Positions 57,790 through 64,000 of a stretch of DNA of 64,000 bases are shown piece after piece. Where the stretch lies: positions 4,429,501 to 4,493,500 of the forward strand of contig SPDT01000006.1 of NCBI GenBank assembly GCA_008477525.1, read 5' to 3'. The notes under the pieces were generated by a model. It made no database searches. It was not told the DNA's origin and saw nothing but the letters and a program-made list of their open reading frames with translations. Each line of letters begins with the position of its first letter. The stretch's first letter is position 1. Source of the DNA: Hypomyces perniciosus (taxonomy: Eukaryota > Ascomycota > Sordariomycetes > Hypocreales > Hypocreaceae). A program made the translations under genes and the position numbers.

Positions 57790-59328
57790 ATGGCGGGTGA
57801 TGCTGTTCTGGCCCCCGCACTATCGTCTTCTAAAGCTGGGGTCGCTTCATCCTCCGGCGTAAGCCACGGCGTCAACGTCCACGCTCCTCCCGGCCAACTT
57901 CTCCGTCGCTCAAAGACCGTCGACGAGACGTCGTTATCGATGCGAACAGGATCCATGCCGAGGCGCTTCTCTTCCGACTCATCGTCCGAGTCGCAGCCGC
58001 GAAGGCGGTCCTCCGCCTTCTCCGAGTACAGTCTGAATGAGGCTCGCGATATCCTCAATCCGCGCCCGCACGTTCATGGGGCCAAGCTGGCCCAACAAGA
58101 GTCATCGCCGTTAGCGTCCCTGTCGTTGGCCTTTGCCGTGCTCCCCGCCATCGCAGGGGTGTTGTTTAAAAATGGAAGCTCCGTTGTCACCGATGTGATG
58201 CTCTTGGGACTGGCTGCCATCTTCCTCCATTGGTCGGTGACACAGCCGTGGTAAGTGATAATGACGACACAATTCGAAGTCCATGAGTCTCTGATGATGT
58301 TTGGCAGGCAATGGTATCATGCAGCCCAAGAAGTGCGGGTACGTGAGGAGAGCAGTACCGATGCCGCTGTCGAGGATGACAGTGACATCGATTCTCCTGG
58401 GCGAGAACCTGCTTCCCCTGCTCCACTTTACGATGTTCCAGAGGAGGAGGAAAAGGAAGACGGACCGACCAAGTCGGAACCGCAAAAGCCAGAGCAGACT
58501 CGAGAGAAGCAGAAGGCGACCCGGCAACAAGCTGCTCTGAAGGAGCTCTACCGATATGAGGTCCTGGCCCTTTTCTCCTGCTTTGTTCTTCCCTTGCTTA
58601 GCGCATATCTTCTACATGCTATCAGATCACAACTGAGTCGACCGTCAGAGGGCCTTGTTTCGAATTTCAACCTGACTATATTCCTCCTGGCCTCAGAGTT
58701 GCGAGTTCTCTCTCACATGATTAAACTTGTTCAATCTAGGACTTTGCATCTTCAGAGAATAGCACATGAAAGCTCCTTTGGCCGCTCGGCTGGAGTTGGT
58801 ACCCGGATTTCTGAGATGCTTGGTAGACTCGAGAGGCTTGAAGCTCTTTCAGCAACGAAAGACCAGATGTTGACAGACCAAGGGGCTACATCAGATTCAA
58901 CAAAGGCAACTCTGGCCCGAGATGTGCGCAATACGATCCAGCCTGAACTTGATGCCCTGAATCGAGCAGTGAGACGGTACGAAAAGAAGGCTACACTTCT
59001 GCAACTTCAGACGGAATCAAGATTCTCGGAGGTGAATGCGAGACTAGAGGACGTAATTGCATTGGCAGCAGCGACTGCGAAGAACACGGCCTCTCGCAAG
59101 ACGCTTCTTACATGGATGGCAGAGTCTGTCAGTATTATACTACTGTTTCCGTTTAAAGCCGCGCTGCAAATTCTGGCTTTGCCTTTGAAACCGATAGTTG
59201 CCTTGGCGAACAGGAATAAACGACAACCACCTGCGATGGGTAGGGCAGCTCGAAACGGCAGGACGGGCAAACCTCACATGCAGGTGAGGTATTCCGATCG
59301 GTTACCAACGAGAGTGACGAAGAAATGA
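57790..59328 (+). CDS. Membrane protein of unknown function with coiled-coil
   Basis: Exons 57790-58250 and 58308-59328 give 493 residues. The Ser/Arg-rich N-terminus (LLRRSKTVDETSLSM, RRRSSAFSEYSLNEA) looks like a phosphorylated cytosolic region. Hydrophobic segments: LASLSLAFAVLPAIAGVLF, TDVMLLGLAAIFLHWSV, VLALFSCFVLPLLSAYLLHA, a weaker one at FNLTIFLLASELRVLSHMI, and SIILLFPFKAALQILALPLK near the C-terminus. Between them are an acidic linker (YDVPEEEEKEDG) and a helical, probably coiled-coil stretch (SEMLGRLERLEALSATKDQM, LDALNRAVRRYEKKATLLQL). I know similar proteins only as uncharacterised fungal proteins. No enzymatic motif is seen. Confidence 0.82.
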
Positions 59329-59768
59329 AGCCACTACACTATTTTACCTAAATTCACACTTTGGAGGGTTTGGAAGGTTTGGGACAAGGTCATTTGTTGG
59401 AATTCGTGGATTTGGGCAGCGGGGAAAATTGCCGGCGTTGGGAATGCGTTTCGTATCTTCTTTTTTGTCTACCTACATTGGTTCTCACTCATGTCCGCAG
59501 AGTGACCATGTAATTAGGTAGGAGAACTCTGGAGGGATTGCAGTCGGTTTATTGTAATATTTTTAAGCCTTTCGCAAGCACATGAAAAGAATGATTACAG
59601 GCAGTATTCAACTCTTCCTACTGATATCATGCAGGTAACGCGTCCTTCGCACTAACTCCCACGCAACAATCTGTGCTATTAATCTTCAAACATAGGAATC
59701 TTCAAACACTTGAGATTCTTTGAGGATGCTCTGCTCTCTATTACGAGTAAGGTATGATGCAATAGGGA

Positions 59769-59786
59769 GTACTTCGTACGAAGTAC
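59769..59786. repeat. 18-bp perfect palindrome
   Basis: GTACTTCGTACGAAGTAC reads the same on both strands. It contains both TACTTCGTA and TACGAAGTA, relatives of the common TACGGAGTA element in this window. Confidence 0.85.
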
Positions 59787-61968
59787 AAATCCTGGAATCA
59801 TGGGAATCTTGGTTTCTCGGCTGTCGATTGGATATCGGCGCAATACGAGTGAGATTGCACGGGCTCGGTCAGATAAATTGCCTGCCGGGGCCTTCGGATC
59901 GCCTGCTGCTCGCTCCGAAGCTGGGCATACGGCAGTTGAGACAGGGGAGTTTTACGTCTCCGCTCTGATAGATTGGAAATCAGTCAATCATATTACGAGG
60001 ATTCGCGATTCCAGGAATTAAGGAGAAATTATTACGGAGGATCGAAGTCATCAAAAAGACTCCGAAATCGTACGGCATCAAAGTGATGTGATGGGGGCGA
60101 CAACCTGCAGCTCTCGCGTAACTCGTCCCACATGTTCCCATGTAAGCTCCCATCGGGATCCGGCATTGGTTGGCCAAGATTACGGGATCCGAGGCTGAAT
60201 GGCCGAGGAGTGCATCGCCACGTCTTGGCAAGGAGTTTCCCTGCCTCATTGTGTGAATTGACAAGAACCGACAAATGCTCATGTGCCACGGTATAATTTT
60301 CTAGCTCCGTTGCTCCATTGTTTTTGTGAGATGGAGGAACTTTGACCTAGGTAGGCTCCGGCCAACGAGTCTCCACTATCTCCGGGGAATGTTGTTTATG
60401 GCAGGGAACTTGCCGGTGATAACAGTGTAATAGGAGTGGTATATGGCATGGTTGGACACTGATGATGAGTTCACCTAGGTAATATTAGCTAGCTGGTTAA
60501 TTCCTCTGCGCCTTTCGTGTTGTTGGCGTAACTAAGAAAGGTATTTTCTTCTTCTTGGTCACAAGGCCCGTCAGACCGCCGAGGCAGCTCGGTGTAAGTT
60601 CAGGATACGGAGCAGAGCGTGTCAAAAATGCAACCCACATGGGCTCGTATGCAGGTGAATAGCGACTGGGTCTGAATGGCGCCTGGATGAACCAATTCGT
60701 TCTTTTGGTGTCTCTTGGCTGCAGGTCAGTTCGCATCAATCAATGTCTGGGCGGGGGGGAAGAAGAAAGCGCGCTTTGTGTTTCTTCTCCTTGTCGTGAT
60801 GGCGCCCAAGGATCCAAGACATTGCGCGTAGGAAAAGGTGGGCCTTTAATTTCATGGCCAACCAACAAGAAAAGAAGAAAAGACCAGACAAAAGATATCC
60901 ATCGGTATCGCCGGCGCCGGTCAGATGTGCTAGACAGGGCGTGCGGATCATTACTCCGTTGTGTGCCATATACTGCGTACGCGGGACGTCATACGCAAGG
61001 GAACCACAACATGGTTTATTGATGGGTACAAAATGATTTTTTGTTTTTGATTCAGTCAGTTAGCTGATGAGAGCGGTGGATGATAAGGAAGGATAAGAGT
61101 GTCTCTTGTCTGTGAGCGAGATATTTATTGTCGGACAACGAAGCTGCAGGTTTCGAAGTAATGCGTGCTCGTACATTGTGTAGCCCAACAATTGAGACGG
61201 GCAGCGGTGAGCAAGCATGTCTGGTGAGCTGTTGTTCCTCAAACAAAGACTTGATGAAGGACAACGCATTACTTCGTACACACTACACGCTCACCGTCCA
61301 GCCAGTTTTTCCACACCGACAAGGAGCTGCCCGGTTGGATAGGTAGCTGGGAAGCTTCAAGGCTGTGTTTCGGCGTTGTGCAGCTGGACACGCTGGAGCT
61401 CATGAGTGGCTAGCAGCCTTTCAGCCCTCTAAGTGCAAGCTCATCCAGCGCAGGCGTCTGCTTGCTCGAGTTTAATGCGAGGGGGTGTTGATGCAAATGC
61501 GCATTACCTACTACTAATACTAGTAGCAGTCGCGGGGACAGTGGCAGGGGACAGGAGTTTAGTTTATACTTGGAATAATACGGAGTACGAAGTAGTAGTA
61601 GTAGTACTTAGATGTATGAAGTGCTCGTGGCACTACTCCTGAGAGCCAGAAGCTAAAGCGATCGGACCCTAACGGACGGAATCCGGCAGGCAGGATTTGG
61701 CTTTTCCGAGATCGCGGGCATCCGATCGGAGTGAGTCAGGAAGCTGTTTAATAAAACCCTTATCCAATTGTTTTATTGAAAACATGCCCGTAGGAATAGC
61801 ATACTGAGGAGATAAATTCTCCGATTAATTGACTCGGATTACGCGGAGGATCACAAGGGACGGTGTGGAAATGGCGACAGGGCTGTGACAAGGCGTTGGT
61901 GTTGATACCAGCTGGACAGCCTACTCGTACGTAGTGGTGAGGTAATGCTCATAAAAGAAAGTTCGTTT

Positions 61969-61983
61969 GGGGGGGGGGGGGGG
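61969..61983. repeat. 15-base G homopolymer
   Basis: An uninterrupted run of fifteen G. Its true length is uncertain because such tracts are error-prone in sequencing. Confidence 0.85.
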
Positions 61984-63474
61984 TGAGACCGCCACAAACA
62001 AACCAGCCCCTCAACCTGATAATGCTATTGAGCGGAGAATATAGCGTATCTGCTGATGAGTAACTCGAGATGTCGTATTGCAACAGATCAAGAAACAAGA
62101 AAACGAAAACAAAAGAAAAGAAAACGCCCGCAATGGATCGAACAATGGATGCATCATGCAGGATTCTCATGAGTGACAAAAACTTGACCTGACTGCCCGA
62201 ACAGGCAACTTCCCCAATTCCAGTCCGCTATTGGTGCGCCGTTTTTGGGCTGGCCAATTGGCCCCCGCTAGCTGAAAGCGGATGGCCTCCCCGTCTGGCG
62301 TCTGGGAGCTAAGCCGGTACGTACTTCCGGCCCCTCCCTCTCCTACTCGTGGCTGCTCCTGCCCCTGGCCGCAGTGACCGGTACATGGGGGGTACCTGAG
62401 ACCCACAAGGTTCCTGCATGCAATCTCTGCCGAGCCGTGCCATACCCTTGTCGTCCAATCTTGCGCGCTACTCGTACCTCGACTTTGTTCTCTCTCGCAA
62501 CTCACACAGGCTTTCGCCTAACACAGCTCGACCATCGAACCAAGGCCAGCCATGTCTGATCGACATGTCAGGCATTTCTCACTCGGCGCAGCCCAAAAGT
62601 CCAAGCATCATCTCGGTGGCCGCCAGAATGTACCCAGCGGTACCCCGTACATGTTGCGAGTGCCCCCAGAGCGCCCAACCTTGCATGGATGCCTTGTGTT
62701 TTTTCTTCTTGTCTCCTCCACTCACCACAGCTGGGAAATTGGCTGCCCAATACGGAGTAATCCATGGAGTCATGGATGGCTTTTACTACCACTAGTACGG
62801 AGTACTACTTGCTACTACTTCGGACCTGGTCAGCCGGGATCTTCTCATCCTGCCCTCTCCACAGGCGCTTCCCGCGATTCCGGTCCGCCAATCGTGCCAT
62901 AGGCGAAAAGCTAAACTATTAGCTTAAACCATTGCATTGAAGGTCCTGAGTTATCCGCATTCACAATAGACGGAACCGTCTTTTGTTGTTGCTCTCCCGT
63001 CTTGTTAACTTGAGTGTTTCTCCTCTTTCATATCGCACTGCCCTTCCCCGTCTTTCTCTGTCTGTCTTACTTTTGAAAGCGGTCTATTCATCCACCTGGT
63101 GATTCATCGCAGTGGTCTTATCGACGAGACCGTTGCTCTCTTGTGCTGTCTGATTCTGATTTGGTTGTGCTCTCCACTTCCAAAGCTGTGCTGCTGCTGC
63201 ACACGACTCCTGCCGTACGGACCACCAGCGCCCCGTGTCTCACACGCGCCACCATCCGCAAGCGTACAGTGTAGTCAACATAATTAAAAGCCATTGCTGC
63301 TTTCTTTTGCAACTTTGGCTGGCGCGGGTTCTTTTCTCTAACCGCCTCCCCCCTTTCGGCTAGGCTTTCGAGAGATCATGCTTCGTAGGCCTACGGAAGC
63401 TGTTGGTAGGACTCTTTGATACTGACTTCTCTAACATCCACGGCCGACGACATCGACACGGCATCATAGCAATC

Positions 63475-64000
63475 ATGCTTCCCACAGCGACGCGCATATG
63501 GGCTTTGGTATGCCTCGTTCTGGCTTTGCAGCTTGCGGCCGCGAGGAACCTCAATGGTGTCAGACGGGATGATGGTGCCATCACAACATCCGCGATTCCT
63601 CCATCCAGTCCTGGACCAGCACCAACCGCCAAGCCAGATGGTAATGGCGATGGAAAGAATGGGAATGGCAACCCGGATGCCTCTGCTACTACGAAGCCAC
63701 CGCGATCTGCGGCATCCGCAACAACATCTGCCTCGGCCACGCTCACTTCTTCCGGTCCTGTTGATAACTCAACCTTTTTTAATAGTGAGAAATGAGCCCC
63801 TTCTGTTTGAACAAAGTATTGCGCTGACCCACGACGACAGCCACTATTCCCGAGGGCCAGCTTCCCATCCAACCCACAATTACACCCGGATTGGGTGTCG
63901 CTGGAATCATCATGATCATGACAGGTCTCGTCTATACTCTCGTTGGCATCAAGAACCGCTGGATTCACTCATTCTTCTCGACCGCTTACATTGCAGCCCT
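63475..64000 (+). CDS. DUF4203/TMEM198-like membrane protein, truncated by window edge
   Basis: Only the N-terminal part is in the window: exon 63475-63784 and exon 63841 onward. MLPTATRIWALVCLVLALQL is a signal peptide, followed by a Ser/Thr/Pro/Gly-rich, probably extracellular stalk (with GNGDGKNGNGNPD) and an NSTFFN N-glycosylation site. After the intron, EGQLPIQPTITPGLG leads into hydrophobic segments (VAGIIMIMTGLVYTLVGI, then FFSTAYIAA at the edge). This matches fungal DUF4203 multi-span proteins, whose function is unknown. An in-frame ATG at 63403 exists, but the 63475 start gives the cleaner signal peptide. Confidence 0.78.

Larger units (their letters stand above)
59329..63474. other. 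Gene-poor 4.1-kb region
   Basis: No supported gene on either strand. It contains an 18-bp perfect palindrome, AGT-triplet runs near 61502-61610, a 15-base G tract, three TACGGAGTA motifs (61579, 62751, 62796) and a pyrimidine-rich stretch before the last gene (62990-63070). Frames of up to 125 codons at 62.2-62.9 kb overlap on both strands without recognisable content. Confidence 0.55.

Noticed and set aside
1..64000. Transposable elements or RIP-mutated repeats
   Set aside because: No terminal repeats, transposase or reverse-transcriptase motifs were seen; the AT-rich 45.6-47.6 kb part lacks recognisable element ends.

Overview
The window is nuclear DNA of a filamentous ascomycete. The genes carry short (about 50-90 nt) GT-AG introns, intergenic spaces run to several kilobases, and the set includes SteA (homeodomain plus two C2H2 fingers), a filamentous-fungal alpha-actinin and Zn2Cys6 regulators. 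The SteA sequence and the many intergenic copies of a 9-mer, TACGGAGTA/TACTCCGTA, point to Eurotiales (Aspergillus/Penicillium relatives); that placement is inference. I see no transposon, CRISPR array, rRNA gene or secondary-metabolite backbone gene. Most of the content is conserved housekeeping.

Layout. 1-4.4 kb: gene-poor leader with microsatellites, then steA (4466-6770, +). 7.3-11 kb: FAF1-like rRNA-processing factor (-), mitochondrial enoyl-CoA hydratase (+), and an NmrA-like oxidoreductase gene (-) broken by one in-frame TGA. 11.7-16.1 kb: RING/ZZ-type zinc/SH3 protein and a mitochondrial cysteine synthase-like enzyme. 16.2-18.3 kb: divergent pair of predicted mitochondrial proteins, one being ribosomal protein bL19m, sharing a 191-bp promoter. 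19.6-25 kb: alpha-actinin and D-2-hydroxyglutarate/D-lactate dehydrogenase. 26.5-28.2 kb: Zn2Cys6 transcription factor. 28.8-33.4 kb: proteasome alpha4, CHY zinc-finger (Hot13-like) protein and the TFIIH helicase XPB/Ssl2. 35.9-38.8 kb: Trk potassium transporter. 39.4-45.2 kb: VPS9-domain Rab5 exchange factor and an AMP-binding acyl-CoA ligase. 45.5-47.5 kb: intron-containing tRNA-Val, then a degenerate stretch with gene relics. 47.7-50.8 kb: GFA-fold protein and GH1 beta-glucosidase. 51-55.6 kb: intron-containing tRNA-Ile, Rch1-like SBF transporter and an Erf4 palmitoyltransferase subunit. 57.8-59.3 kb: unknown membrane protein. 59.3-63.4 kb: gene-poor. 63.5 kb to the edge: start of a DUF4203-type membrane protein.

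The genes are not an evident pathway cluster. Common themes are mitochondrial metabolism (enoyl-CoA hydratase, cysteine synthase-like enzyme, D-2HG dehydrogenase, bL19m, CHY protein) and membrane or vesicle functions (Trk, Rch1, VPS9, Erf4). The points most worth a second look are the intergenic TACGGAGTA motif family (22 exact copies counted by eye, none in an exon), the nonsense-interrupted oxidoreductase, very small coding exons (7 nt and 5 nt), the Erf4 gene whose 1.4-kb open frame lacks any in-frame ATG ahead of clearly coding sequence, and the gene relic near 47 kb. Exon boundaries were derived by eye from splice signals, reading phase and family resemblance; no transcript data were available.
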